NCBI GenBank assembly: GCA_036675265.1
Contig: JAKFFJ010000076.1
Coordinates: forward strand, 1-64,000
Length of the DNA stretch: 64,000 nt
Direction of reading: 5' to 3'
Source of the DNA: CAMPJU01 sp036675265
GTDB lineage: Bacteria; Pseudomonadota; Gammaproteobacteria; Xanthomonadales; Xanthomonadaceae
Part shown: positions 44,273 through 53,005 of the stretch, piece by piece
Layout of the letters: each line of letters begins with the position of its first letter
Position numbering within the stretch: the stretch's first letter is position 1
The notes under the pieces: model-generated
What the model was told of the DNA's origin: nothing
Seen by the model: only the letters and a program-made list of their open reading frames with translations
Database searches by the model: none
Position numbers and translations under genes: made by a program

Positions 44273-45580
44273 TCAATCGTTGGCGTGCAGGTAGTCCAGC
44301 GCCACCTGCAGCATCGCGCGCAGGCCCAGGTCGAGCGACGACTCGTCCAGCACGAACCGCGGCGAATGGTTGCCGGGTGCGGTCAGCGGATCGATGCCGG
44401 GGGCGGTCGCGCCGACGAAGAAGAACATCGACGGCACTTCGCGTGCGTAGTAGGCGAAGTCCTCGGCGCCCATCTGCAGCGGCGGCTCGACCACCCTGTC
44501 CGCGCCGGCCACCGCGGCCAGGCTGGGCAGCATCCTCGCCGTCAGCGCCGGGTCGTTGATCGTGACCGGGTTGCCTTCCCGGTCGGGCACCCGTGCGTCG
44601 ACCGTGGCACCGTGCGCCGCGGCGACGTGCGTGGCCACGTTCCGCAGGTCCGCATGGATGCGCTCGCGCATCCCTTCGTCGAACGTGCGGATGGTCCCCA
44701 CCAGCTCGACGCTGTCGGGAATGATGTTGTAGCGGATGCCGCCCTTCACCGAGCCGAAGCTCAGCACCGCCGGCAGCTTCGCGATGTCGGTGCGCCGGCT
44801 GACCACGGTCTGCGCGGTGCCCACGATGTCCGCCGCCGCCACGATCGGGTCGACGCCGCCCCAGGGGCGCGAGCCGTGCGTCTGCACGCCGTTGACCATG
44901 ATCGTGAACTTGTCCGACGCCGCCATCATCGGCCCGCCGCGCACGCCGATCGTCCCCGCCGGGAGCGTGGAGAACACGTGCAGGCCGAACATCGCCTCGG
45001 GCTCGAACCCGGCGAACAGCCCTTCTTCCAGCATGAGCGACGCGCCGCCGGCCTCGCCGTCCGGTGCACCTTCCTCGGCCGGCTGGAACACCAGCATCAC
45101 CGACCCGGGCAGGTCCTCGCGCATCGCGACCAGCGCGTCGGCCACCCCCAGCAGGATCGCGGTGTGCGCGTCGTGCCCGCAGGCGTGCATCACGCCGACC
45201 TGCTCCCCGCGGAACGTCGTGGTGGCCTTGGATGCAAACGGCAGCCCGGTCTGCTCCGTCACCGGCAACGCATCCATGTCCGCCCGCAACGCGATCCGTG
45301 GTCCGGGCAACCCGCCCTCGATGACGGCCGTCACCCCGTGGTGTGCAATCCCCGTCCGCGGCGACAGTCCCAGTCCCCGCAAGTGGTCGGCCACCAGCTT
45401 CGCCGTCCGCGCCTCCCGGTTCGACAGCTCCGGATGCGCATGGATGTCCCGGCGCCATGCCACGACGTCTTCCGCGAGGTCCGTGGCCGCGGCCGTGACT
45501 TCAGGACGCTGCCCGGCGTCCTGGGCGAAGGCGGGCGCGCACAGGCACGCGGAAAGGACGGCTAGGGCGGTCAGGCGCAT
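44273..45580 (-). CDS. Secreted M20 family amidohydrolase
   Basis: A 435-residue metal-dependent amidohydrolase of the M20D (IAA-amino-acid hydrolase, aminobenzoyl or hippurate hydrolase) group. A signal peptide (1-19) targets it to the periplasm. Metal ligands are visible in ALRADMDALP, HACGHDAHTAILLG (with the cluster Cys), FQPAEEG and the C-terminal MGAEDFAYY. The dimerisation domain with HGSRPWGGVDP is present. The substrate, an N-acyl or N-aroyl amino acid, is inferred from family. It lies between zapE and queF. Confidence 0.9.
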   Translation of the reverse strand: MRLTALAVLSACLCAPAFAQDAGQRPEVTAAATDLAEDVVAWRRDIHAHPELSNREARTAKLVADHLRGLGLSPRTGIAHHGVTAVIEGGLPGPRIALRADMDALPVTEQTGLPFASKATTTFRGEQVGVMHACGHDAHTAILLGVADALVAMREDLPGSVMLVFQPAEEGAPDGEAGGASLMLEEGLFAGFEPEAMFGLHVFSTLPAGTIGVRGGPMMAASDKFTIMVNGVQTHGSRPWGGVDPIVAAADIVGTAQTVVSRRTDIAKLPAVLSFGSVKGGIRYNIIPDSVELVGTIRTFDEGMRERIHADLRNVATHVAAAHGATVDARVPDREGNPVTINDPALTARMLPSLAAVAGADRVVEPPLQMGAEDFAYYAREVPSMFFFVGATAPGIDPLTAPGNHSPRFVLDESSLDLGLRAMLQVALDYLHAND

Positions 45581-45627
45581 GGCGGTTCCCCTGGGTCGGA
45601 ACCCCGGATGCTACTGCCATCCAGGGG

Positions 45628-46728
45628 TCAGCCGCGGTGTGCCTGCGCGAGGTAGCCGCTCGATTGCATCTCGACCAGGCGCGAGGACGTGCGTTCGAAC
45701 GCGCCGCGCAGGCGTTCGCCCGTGTACAGCGCGTGCGGCGGCGCGGCGGCCGTGCAGACCAGGTTGACGTGGCGGTCGTACAGCTCGTCGACCAGGTGCA
45801 CGAACCGCCGCGCCGGGTCGTCGTTGCGGCCGTCGAACACCGGGATGCCGCCCAGCAGCACGGTGTGGTACTCCCGCGACACTTCGATGTAGTCCGCGGT
45901 GGCGCGGGGCCCTTCGCACAGGGCGTCGAAATCGAACCAGGCGTGGCCTTCGGCGAGCGCGCGCGCCGGGATGTCGCGGCCCTCGATGACCAGCGGGCCT
46001 GCTTCGAGCGGGACGCCGCTGGTCAGCGCTTCCCAGCGCTGCTGCAACCAGTCGTTCGAACGGGCGTCCAGCGGCGCGCGGTACACCGGCGATTTCGTCA
46101 GCGCGCGCAAGCGGTAGTCGGTCGGGCTGTCCAGCTCGAGGACGACGCAATGCCGCTCCAGCAGTTCGATCGCCGGCAGGAACCGCGCGCGTTGCAGCCC
46201 ACCGGCGTACAGGCGGCCGGGCGGCGTGTTCGACGTGGTGACCAGCACGACGCCTTCGGCGAACAGGCCGTCGAGCAGCCGCGCGAGCAGCATCGCGTCG
46301 CCGATGTCGCTGACGAAGAACTCGTCGAGCACCAGCACGCGCAACTCGCCGCCCCACTGGCGGGCGATCGCGGCCAGCGGGTCGCGTTCGCCCGCATGCG
46401 CGCGCAGCTGCGCATGGACTTCGCGCATGAAGCGATGGAAATGCGTGCGGCGCTTCCCGGCCACCGGCAGGGTGTCGAAGAACAGGTCGACCAGGAAGGT
46501 CTTGCCGCGGCCGACGCCGCCCCAGAGGTACAGGCCCTTCGGCGCGGCGTCCCGCTTGCCCAGCAGGCGGGCGAACAGCCCGGGCCCGGCGGCGCCGACC
46601 AGCGCATGGTGGATCCTGTCGAGTTCCGCGAGCGCGGGCAGCTGCGCGGGATCGCGTTGCCAGTCCCCGCGCGCCACGCCTGCCGCGTACACCGCCCCCG
46701 GGCGGGGCGCCTGTTGCGCGTCAGCCAT
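45628..46728 (-). CDS. zapE: Cell division protein ZapE
   Basis: A 366-residue AFG1-like ATPase associated with the Z-ring in late division. Walker A is GGVGRGKT at 70-77 and Walker B is VLVLDEFFVSD. HFHRFMREVH and TTSNTPPGRLYAGGLQRARFLPAI (given in part) are the family blocks. The ATG lies inside the alpha/beta hydrolase gene with an 8-bp overlap, so translation is coupled to it. Confidence 0.95.
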   Translation of the reverse strand: MADAQQAPRPGAVYAAGVARGDWQRDPAQLPALAELDRIHHALVGAAGPGLFARLLGKRDAAPKGLYLWGGVGRGKTFLVDLFFDTLPVAGKRRTHFHRFMREVHAQLRAHAGERDPLAAIARQWGGELRVLVLDEFFVSDIGDAMLLARLLDGLFAEGVVLVTTSNTPPGRLYAGGLQRARFLPAIELLERHCVVLELDSPTDYRLRALTKSPVYRAPLDARSNDWLQQRWEALTSGVPLEAGPLVIEGRDIPARALAEGHAWFDFDALCEGPRATADYIEVSREYHTVLLGGIPVFDGRNDDPARRFVHLVDELYDRHVNLVCTAAAPPHALYTGERLRGAFERTSSRLVEMQSSGYLAQAHRG

Positions 46729-47416
46729 TCGTGCCCTGCGCGGGCGGCAGCCAGGTCCGGATCCCGTGCTTGATGGCGCCGCGCAGGTCGATCAGGCGCC
46801 GGTGGAAGAAATGTCCCGCTTCCGGCATGCGCACCAGCTCGGGGGGCTCGGGCATCCGGTCGACCCAGGCCGCGACTTCCTCCGCATCGACCACCTCGTC
46901 GGCGTCGCCCTGCACGACCAGCCACGGCACCGCCGGTGGCTGGATCGTGGAGAAGTCCCAGCTGCGGCCGACCGGCGGCGCGATCGAGATCACCGCGTCC
47001 ACGGCCAGCTCCACCGCGCCGCGGAGCGACACGTAGGCCCCGAAACTGAAGCCGCACAGCCACAACTGGTGTTCCGGTCGCTGGTCGCGCACCCATGCCA
47101 CCACCGCGCGCAGGTCCTCCAGCTCGCCCCGGCCGTCGTCGAAGTCGCCGGCCGAATCGCCCACGCCGCGGAAATTGAAGCGCACCGTGGTGGCGCCGCA
47201 CTGGCGCAGGGCGCGCGCGGCCATGGTCACGACCTTGTTGTGCATCGTCCCGCCCTCGGTGGGCAGGGGATGGCACATGACGGCGACCACGGGACGCGCG
47301 GCGCCTTCCGGATACTCGACGGCCGCCTCGATGGCACCCGCCGGGCCCTCGAGCATCAGCGACGGGGCGTCCGGATCGGCGGCGGCCTCGGGCGTGGGAA
47401 ACGGGGGTTGGGCCAT
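46721..47416 (-). CDS. Alpha/beta hydrolase
   Basis: A 231-residue soluble hydrolase of the YbgC-adjacent dienelactone/serine-hydrolase type. The nucleophile elbow is G-F-S-F-G (CGFSFGAYVS), the oxyanion block is CHPLPTEGGTMHNK, the acid is in QGDADEVV and the base in EAGHFFHRR. The start is placed at ATG 47416, since longer starts (47440, 47467) would read through a hairpin (47444-47465) that belongs to the upstream gene's end. The substrate is unknown. It is coupled to zapE. Confidence 0.85.
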   Translation of the reverse strand: MAQPPFPTPEAAADPDAPSLMLEGPAGAIEAAVEYPEGAARPVVAVMCHPLPTEGGTMHNKVVTMAARALRQCGATTVRFNFRGVGDSAGDFDDGRGELEDLRAVVAWVRDQRPEHQLWLCGFSFGAYVSLRGAVELAVDAVISIAPPVGRSWDFSTIQPPAVPWLVVQGDADEVVDAEEVAAWVDRMPEPPELVRMPEAGHFFHRRLIDLRGAIKHGIRTWLPPAQGTNG

Positions 47417-47443
47417 CCCTGAATGATAAGCCCCGGACATGAA

Positions 47444-47465
47444 GACGCCGCCCGGAGGCGGCGTC
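47444..47465 (-). terminator. Hairpin after the cytochrome c gene
   Basis: A perfect 9-bp GC stem, GACGCCGCC-CGGA-GGCGGCGTC, 30 bp after the cytochrome c stop and before the hydrolase. It has no T-run, so it may be a weak terminator or only an mRNA end-stabilising hairpin. Confidence 0.5.
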
Positions 47466-47494
47466 ATTGGAAAGCTTCGCGGCCTGCGCCGCGC

Positions 47495-48010
47495 CTACTG
47501 GAGGTTCCCGACCATCCAGTCGACGGTGGCGATGACCTGTTCGTCGGTCAGTGCGGGATTGCCACCCTTCGGCGGCATGAAGCCGGCCTCGCCCTGGTAA
47601 CCCTCGATCGCATGCGTGTGCAGCACGTCCATGCCCTGTGCGATGCGCGCGGTCCACTCGGCGGACACCAGCTTCGGCGCACCGGCGACCCCGGCGGTGT
47701 GGCAGCCGCCACACAGGTTCTGGTAGATCGTGGCGCCGTCCAGCGTGCCGCCGTAGGCGACCTGCGCGGCGGCCGCTTCCTGGGCCGCGGCGGCGGCGGC
47801 GGCCTGCGCGGCGGCGCCGGTGGCCCCCGCGTAGACCTGCCCGATCGGGGCGATGCGCGCCTCGGTGCGGGCGGTGACCGAGGGGTCCTCCTCGCGCGGC
47901 AGGGTCCCGTGCAGGTAATTGGAGAACACGATCAACCCGATGGCCACCAGCACCAGGAAGCCGAGCACCATCGAGAATTTCTTGAGGAAGTCCAGGTCGT
48001 AATTGCGCAC
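47495..48010 (-). CDS. Membrane-anchored c-type cytochrome (cytochrome c5-like)
   Basis: A 171-residue membrane-bound cytochrome. One N-terminal helix (about 13-31) anchors it. A very Ala-rich linker (about 66-85) leads to a single haem domain with C100-GGC-H104 and a distal Met in GFMPPKGG. It probably carries electrons to a terminal oxidase. GTG 48010 gives the N-terminus MRNYDLDFLKKF, as I recall for xanthomonad homologues. A GTG 15 nt upstream is possible. It follows tRNA-Arg by 67 bp. Confidence 0.88.
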   Translation of the reverse strand: MRNYDLDFLKKFSMVLGFLVLVAIGLIVFSNYLHGTLPREEDPSVTARTEARIAPIGQVYAGATGAAAQAAAAAAAQEAAAAQVAYGGTLDGATIYQNLCGGCHTAGVAGAPKLVSAEWTARIAQGMDVLHTHAIEGYQGEAGFMPPKGGNPALTDEQVIATVDWMVGNLQ

Positions 48011-48077
48011 GATCCACCCATGCACGCGGCCAGGCCGCAGAAGTCGATTCGATGGCGCACCAAGGGTCTCGGAACAG

Positions 48078-48154
48078 TGGCGCGCCCGGAGGGATTCGAA
48101 CCCCCGACCAATGGCTTCGGAAGCCACTACTCTATCCGGCTGAGCTACGGGCGC
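48078..48154 (-). tRNA. tRNA-Arg (anticodon CCG)
   Basis: A 77-nt tRNA on the minus strand. The acceptor stem GCGCCCG/CGGGCGC, D-stem GCTC/GAGT, anticodon stem GTGGC/GCCAT with loop TTCCGAA, variable loop TGGTC and T-arm GGGGG-TTCGAAT-CCCTC all fold. The anticodon is CCG, which reads the CGG arginine codon, frequent in this genome. The discriminator is G and the 3' CCA is encoded (48080-48078). Confidence 0.97.
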
Positions 48155-48194
48155 GTGCCGTTCCGCGGGAGCCTGGGCACGCCGCTGGGCGCGC

Positions 48195-48200
48195 ATTGTC
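48195..48200 (-). promoter_or_regulatory. Candidate -10 box of the tRNA-Arg gene
   Basis: On the minus strand GACAAT (48200-48195) is followed by a GC-rich discriminator about 40 nt before the tRNA 5' end. The -35 region matches poorly. Confidence 0.3.
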
Positions 48201-48251
48201 GCACACGGCCGCGAAATGGAGCGAGCACTCGGCGCGGGTAAGCTCACGCCC

Positions 48252-49139
48252 ATGCAGCCGGAACCGACACGCCCGCGACCTGCCTGGCGCACGCGCCTGG
48301 CGCTGTACTGGCAACTCGTGCGGGGCGACCGGCCGATCGGCTGGCTGCTGCTGTTGTGGCCAACCTGGTGGGGGCTGTGGATCGCCGCCGGGGGCGTGCC
48401 GCCCTGGTGGCCGCTCGTCGTCTTCACCGCCGGGGTCTGGCTGACCCGATCGGCCGGCTGCGTGATCAACGACTACGCCGACCGCTGGCTGGACCCGCAG
48501 GTCGCGCGCACGCGCACCCGGCCGCTGGCGACCGGGGCGGTGTCCGGCCGCGAGGCGCTGGCGGTGTTCGCGGTGTTGATGCTCGCGGCGTTCGCGCTGG
48601 TGCTCACGCTCGACCGTCTGACGGCCTGGCTGAGCCTGGTCGGGCTGGTGCTGGCCATGACCTATCCCTACCTCAAGCGACACACCTACCTGCCGCAGGT
48701 GTACCTGGGCCTCGCGTTCGGCTGGGGGATCCCGATGGCGTTCGCGGCGGTGCAGGGCGAAGTGCCCGCGATCGCCTGGGTGCTGTACGTGGCCAACATC
48801 TTCTGGGCGACGGCGTACGACACCTGGTATGCGATGGTGGACCGTGACGACGACCTGCGCGCGGGGGCGAAGTCGACCGCGATCCTGTTCGGCGACCTCG
48901 ACCTGGTCGCGCTCGGGATCCTGTACGCGTTGTTCTTCTCCGCGCTGGCGCTTGTGGGGCAGCGCGCCGGACTGGGGGAACCGTTCTGGTGGGGGCTGGG
49001 ACTGGCGGTGCTGCTGGTCGCCTGGCAGTTCGTGCTCGGGCGGCACCGCGACCGCGACGGATGCTTCCGCGCCTTCCTGCACAACCACTGGGTGGGGCTG
49101 GTGGTCTTCGCGGGCATCGCGTTGGCGTATCGGTGGTAG
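48252..49139 (+). CDS. ubiA: 4-hydroxybenzoate polyprenyltransferase
   Basis: A 295-residue inner-membrane prenyltransferase that joins 4-hydroxybenzoate to the octaprenyl chain in ubiquinone synthesis. The first Asp-rich motif NDYADRWLD is at 73-81 and the second is in DTWYAMVDRDDD. About eight hydrophobic helices are visible. ATG 48252 is chosen; a start at 48216 would add 12 residues. It is convergent with comF and divergent from the tRNA-Arg gene. Confidence 0.95.
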   Translation: MQPEPTRPRPAWRTRLALYWQLVRGDRPIGWLLLLWPTWWGLWIAAGGVPPWWPLVVFTAGVWLTRSAGCVINDYADRWLDPQVARTRTRPLATGAVSGREALAVFAVLMLAAFALVLTLDRLTAWLSLVGLVLAMTYPYLKRHTYLPQVYLGLAFGWGIPMAFAAVQGEVPAIAWVLYVANIFWATAYDTWYAMVDRDDDLRAGAKSTAILFGDLDLVALGILYALFFSALALVGQRAGLGEPFWWGLGLAVLLVAWQFVLGRHRDRDGCFRAFLHNHWVGLVVFAGIALAYRW

Positions 49140-49157
49140 TCAGCGGCGGCCGGACGT

Positions 49158-49886
49158 TCAGGCCACCCGGGCACACACCCACGCATCCACCCGGCGCACG
49201 CCCGCGCGACGCAGCGCCAGCGCGGCGGCATGCAGGGTGGCGCCGGTGGTCATGACGTCGTCGACGAGCGCGACATGGTCCGGCAGGTCCGCGCCTCGCG
49301 TCGCGGCGAAGGCGCCGCGCACGTTGCGGCGGCGGCCCCTCGCGTCGAGGCGTGACTGCGCTTGCGTGTCGCGCGTCCGGTGCAGGCCGTCGGGCGACAG
49401 CACCAGCCCGAGCGCGCGGGCCAGTGGCCGGGCCAGTTCCAGCGCCTGGTCGTAGCCACGCTGGCGCAGGCGGGCCCGGGACAACGGGATCGGCACCAGC
49501 GCGCCGGGCGCGGGCAGGTCGGCGAACGCCACGGCCATGGCCCCGGCGAGCAACCGCCCGGCGGCCAGGTCGCCGTGGAACTTCAGGCGGGGCAGCAGCC
49601 TGTCGAGCGGCGCGCGATAGGCAAACGCGGCATGGGCGGCGTCCAGCAATGGCGCCTTGCGCAGGCACCCTCCGCAGGCCCGGGCCGGCGAGGACAGGGG
49701 CAGGGCGCAACGCGGGCAAGCCAGGCGCGACCAGGGCAGCGACGCGGCGCACGCCACGCACAAGTCGTGCCCGGATGCGCCGCCCGCATCGCACAGCAGG
49801 CAACGCGCCGGCCACAACGTGCGGCCGAGCCGGCCGAAAGGTCCGTCAACCCGGCGTGCGTCGTTTCGGTTGACAGGCCCTGGCAT
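49158..49886 (-). CDS. comF: ComF family phosphoribosyltransferase-like protein
   Basis: A 242-residue ComF/GntX-type protein linked to DNA uptake in competent species. An N-terminal zinc-ribbon region has Cys pairs (CLLCDAGG, CVAC, CPRC, CGGC). The C-terminal phosphoribosyltransferase domain has the PRPP motif VALVDDVMTTGAT and PIPLSRARLRQRGYDQALELA. It is divergent from bioB with only 49 bp between start codons, so the promoters must overlap or lie within the genes. Confidence 0.92.
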   Translation of the reverse strand: MPGPVNRNDARRVDGPFGRLGRTLWPARCLLCDAGGASGHDLCVACAASLPWSRLACPRCALPLSSPARACGGCLRKAPLLDAAHAAFAYRAPLDRLLPRLKFHGDLAAGRLLAGAMAVAFADLPAPGALVPIPLSRARLRQRGYDQALELARPLARALGLVLSPDGLHRTRDTQAQSRLDARGRRRNVRGAFAATRGADLPDHVALVDDVMTTGATLHAAALALRRAGVRRVDAWVCARVA

Positions 49887-49910
49887 GGTTTCCAGACTGC
49901 CGGGTCAACC
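49868..49910. promoter_or_regulatory. Inverted repeat and promoter elements between comF and bioB
   Basis: GGTTGAC (49868-49874) and GTCAACC (49904-49910) form an inverted repeat with 29 bp between. The left arm contains TTGACA (49870-49875), a consensus -35 for bioB, but the -10 at 17-bp spacing (CAGACT) is poor. The spacing does not fit the classical BirA operator. Confidence 0.35.
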
Positions 49911-49935
49911 ACGCCGCCTCCGTCGGGGATCGCCC

Positions 49936-50997
49936 ATGCCATCGGTCAGCCAAGCCAGCGTTTCCAACGGCACGCCCGGGCCGCTTCGCCACGACTGGAC
50001 CCGCGGGGAAGTGCTCGCGCTCCTGGCGCTGCCCTTCACGGAGCTGCTGTTCCGCGCCGGCAGCGTCCATCGAGCGCATTTCGACCCGGCACAGGTGCAG
50101 GTCTCCACCCTGCTGTCGGTCAAGACCGGCGGCTGCCCCGAGGACTGCGGCTACTGCCCGCAGGCCGCCCGGTACCACACGGGCGTGGACGCCACGAAGC
50201 TGATGTCGACCGAATCGGTCGTCGAGAAGGCCCGCCAGGCGAAGGCCGCCGGTGCCTCGCGCTTCTGCATGGGCGCCGCCTGGCGGTCGCCGAAGGACCG
50301 CGACATCCCGAAGGTCGCCGCCATGATCCGGGAGGTGAAGGCGCTCGGCCTGGAGACCTGCGCGACGCTCGGCATGCTCAGCGACACGCAGGCGCATGCG
50401 CTGAAGGGCGCGGGCCTGGACTACTACAACCACAACCTGGACACCGCGCCGGAGTTCTACGGCGAGGTGATCCACACCCGCGAGTACCAGGACCGGCTCG
50501 ACACGCTGGGCCACGTGCGCGACGCGGGCATGAAGACCTGCTGCGGCGGCATCGTCGGCATGGGCGAGTCGCGCGACCAGCGCGCGGGGCTGTTGCAGGC
50601 GCTCGCCAACCTGCCGGCGCACCCGGACTCGGTGCCGATCAACCGGCTGGTGCAGGTCGAAGGCACGCCGCTCGCGGGCACGGCGGAACTGGACCCGTTC
50701 GAGTTCGTGCGCACCATCGCGGTGGCCCGGCTGATGATGCCCAGGTCGATGGTCCGGCTGTCGGCCGGCCGCGAATCGATGAGCGACGAGCTGCAGGCGT
50801 TGTGCTTCGCCGCCGGCGCGAACTCGATCTTCCACGGCGAGAAGCTGCTGACGACCGGCAACCCGGACGTCGCACGCGACCAGGCGCTGTTCGAGCGCCT
50901 CGGACTGGTGCCGATGCAGGTGGATGCGGCCGATGCGGCCGGACGCGCGGGGTGCCGCGGCACGGTACACGTCCCGATCGCCGCCGACGCGGCCTGA
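49936..50997 (+). CDS. bioB: Biotin synthase
   Basis: A 353-residue radical-SAM enzyme that inserts sulfur into dethiobiotin. The SAM cluster ligands are C67, C71 and C74 (CPEDCGYC). The second cluster's ligands are in RFCMGAAW, TCATLGML and CCGGIVGMGE with the Arg in RLSAGRESM. Length is normal. First gene of bioB–bioF–bioH–bioC, with 20 bp to bioF. Confidence 0.97.
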   Translation: MPSVSQASVSNGTPGPLRHDWTRGEVLALLALPFTELLFRAGSVHRAHFDPAQVQVSTLLSVKTGGCPEDCGYCPQAARYHTGVDATKLMSTESVVEKARQAKAAGASRFCMGAAWRSPKDRDIPKVAAMIREVKALGLETCATLGMLSDTQAHALKGAGLDYYNHNLDTAPEFYGEVIHTREYQDRLDTLGHVRDAGMKTCCGGIVGMGESRDQRAGLLQALANLPAHPDSVPINRLVQVEGTPLAGTAELDPFEFVRTIAVARLMMPRSMVRLSAGRESMSDELQALCFAAGANSIFHGEKLLTTGNPDVARDQALFERLGLVPMQVDAADAAGRAGCRGTVHVPIAADAA

Positions 50998-51017
50998 TCG
51001 CCGCAGGCATCGCCCCC

Positions 51018-52217
51018 GTGCAGCGACCCGACCCGCGCGAGCGCATCGCCGCGCTGCGCCTGGAACGCGACGCGACGGCGCGACGGCGCATTCGCCGCAG
51101 CGTCACCCGCCGCGACGGATTCCGGCTCGAGGTGGACGGGCGTTGGCTCACCGGGTTCTGCGGCAACGACTACCTGGGCCTGTCGCAACACTTCAGCGTC
51201 GTCGGCGCGTTGCAGGACACCGCGGCGCACCAGGGCGCCGGCGGCCTCGCCTCGCACCTGGTCTGCGGCCACCATGCCGTGCACGAGGCGCTGGAGCGCG
51301 AGATCGCGGACTGGCTGCAGGTACCGCGCGCGCTGCTGCTGGGCAGCGGCTTCCTCGCCAACCTCGCCGTGCTGCAGTCGCTGCTGCGCGAGGACGATGC
51401 CTGCGTGCAGGACCGGCTCAACCACGCCAGCCTGCTCGACGCCGCCCGCCTGGCGGGTTGCCGGTTGCGGCGCTATCCGCATGCGGATCCGGAAGGCGCG
51501 GTGCGGCAGTTGCGCAGCCTGCCCACCGGTGCCGCGGTGCTGGCCACGGACGGCGTGTTCAGCATGGACGGCGACATCGCGCCGCTGCGCGACCTCGCCC
51601 TGGTCGCCCGCGTGCAGAAGGCGCTGCTGTATGTCGACGACGCGCACGGCATCGGCGTCGTCGGCCCCGATGGCCGCGGCAGCGTGGCAGCCAGCCGCCT
51701 GGACGTGTCACAGGTCCCGCTGCAACTGGCGACGCTGGGCAAGGCGCTCGGCGGCTACGGCGCGGTGGTCGCCGGCGAGGCGGCGCTCATCGAGCACCTG
51801 GCCGAGACGGCGCGCCCGTACGTCTACACCACGGCGTTGCCGCCCGCCCAGGCCGCCGCGTCGCTGGCTGCGGTGAAGCTGGCGCGGCGCGAACACTGGC
51901 GTCGCGAGAAGCTGCAGGCACTGGCCGAACGCCTGCGCAAGGGCGCGCGTGCGGCGGGCTTCGAGCTGATGCACTCGGTGACGCCGATCCAGCCGCTGCT
52001 CGTCGGCGATGACGCCGCCACGCTGGCAATGTCGCGCGCGCTCGAGGACCAGGGGTTCTGGGTGGCCGCGATCCGGCCGCCGACGGTGCCCGAGGGCGGC
52101 GCGCGGCTGCGCATCACGTTGTCGGCGCTGCATGGTGCCGACGAGGTCGACGCGTTGCTCGAGGCGCTGCAGTGGGCGCGCGACGCGGTGGCGCACGGTT
52201 ACGGCGCGACCGCATGA
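51018..52217 (+). CDS. bioF: 8-amino-7-oxononanoate synthase
   Basis: A 399-residue PLP enzyme that condenses pimeloyl-ACP with alanine. The PLP lysine is in TLGKALGGYG. The GFCGNDYLGLSQH start, HASLLDAARL and YVDDAHGIGVVG blocks are typical of the alpha-oxoamine synthases. It starts with GTG (51018) and has only a weak Shine-Dalgarno sequence. The stop overlaps bioH as ATGA. Confidence 0.96.
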   Translation: MQRPDPRERIAALRLERDATARRRIRRSVTRRDGFRLEVDGRWLTGFCGNDYLGLSQHFSVVGALQDTAAHQGAGGLASHLVCGHHAVHEALEREIADWLQVPRALLLGSGFLANLAVLQSLLREDDACVQDRLNHASLLDAARLAGCRLRRYPHADPEGAVRQLRSLPTGAAVLATDGVFSMDGDIAPLRDLALVARVQKALLYVDDAHGIGVVGPDGRGSVAASRLDVSQVPLQLATLGKALGGYGAVVAGEAALIEHLAETARPYVYTTALPPAQAAASLAAVKLARREHWRREKLQALAERLRKGARAAGFELMHSVTPIQPLLVGDDAATLAMSRALEDQGFWVAAIRPPTVPEGGARLRITLSALHGADEVDALLEALQWARDAVAHGYGATA

Positions 52218-53005
52218 GCGCGCTGCATGTCGAGGTCGCGGGCCGCGGCCCGCCGCTGGTGCTGCTGCACGGCTGGGCGATGCACGGCGGCGTGTTCGCG
52301 CCGCTGGTGGCGCGGCTGCGCGACGCGTTCACCTTGCACGTCGTCGACCTGCCAGGTCACGGCGCGAGCCGCGGAAGCGATGTACCGCTCGCGCTCGGGG
52401 CCTGTGCCGAAGCGGTCGCGGACGTCGTCCCCGACGCCCCGTGGCTGGGATGGTCGCTGGGCGGGCTGGTCGCGCTGCACGCCGCGCATGCCTGGCCCCA
52501 CCGCGTGCCCGCCTTGCTGATGGCCTGCGCCAGCCCCCGCTTCGTCCGCGGCGACGACTGGCCGTTCGCGGTCTCGGCCGACATCTTCCGCGACTTCGCC
52601 GCGGGGCTGCGCAGCGACTATCGCGGCACGCTGGATCGCTTCATCGCGCTGGAAGCCTTCGGCTCCGACCACGCGCGCGAGGAGATCCGTGAACTGCGCG
52701 CCGAGGTGCTGGCACGCGGGGAACCCGACGCCGCGGTGCTCGCCGATGGCCTGGACCTGCTGGAACGGACCGACCTGCGCCCGCTGTTGCCGACGCTGCA
52801 GGTGCCGAGCCTCTGGCTGGCGGGGCGCCGCGACCGGCTCGTCGACCCGCGCGCGATGCAGGCCGCCGCGACGCTGGCGCCGCGCGCGACGGCCTGCGTC
52901 ATCGACCATGCCGGCCATGCGCCGTTCCTCACCCACGCCGATGCGGTGGCAGGCCACGCCGCAACCTTCCTCGGCCGCGCGCGCCAGGGCGGCCGGCAAC
53001 CATGA
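52214..53005 (+). CDS. bioH: Pimeloyl-ACP methyl ester esterase
   Basis: A 263-residue alpha/beta hydrolase that removes the methyl cap from pimeloyl-ACP. The nucleophile is S81 in GWSLGG, with the oxyanion block LHGWAMHGG, the acid in GRRDRLVD and the base in DHAGHAPFLTH. It overlaps bioF and bioC by 4 bp on each side, so the three are translationally coupled. Confidence 0.95.
   Translation: MSALHVEVAGRGPPLVLLHGWAMHGGVFAPLVARLRDAFTLHVVDLPGHGASRGSDVPLALGACAEAVADVVPDAPWLGWSLGGLVALHAAHAWPHRVPALLMACASPRFVRGDDWPFAVSADIFRDFAAGLRSDYRGTLDRFIALEAFGSDHAREEIRELRAEVLARGEPDAAVLADGLDLLERTDLRPLLPTLQVPSLWLAGRRDRLVDPRAMQAAATLAPRATACVIDHAGHAPFLTHADAVAGHAATFLGRARQGGRQP

Noticed and set aside
46721..47467. Longer start for the alpha/beta hydrolase (ATG 47467)
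   Set aside because: It would place the coding start inside a perfect GC hairpin that belongs to the preceding transcript end, and the extra residues lack family similarity.
49868..49910. Classical BirA operator before bioB
   Set aside because: The inverted repeat arms are separated by 29 bp, against about 15 bp in BirA sites, and the arm sequence differs.
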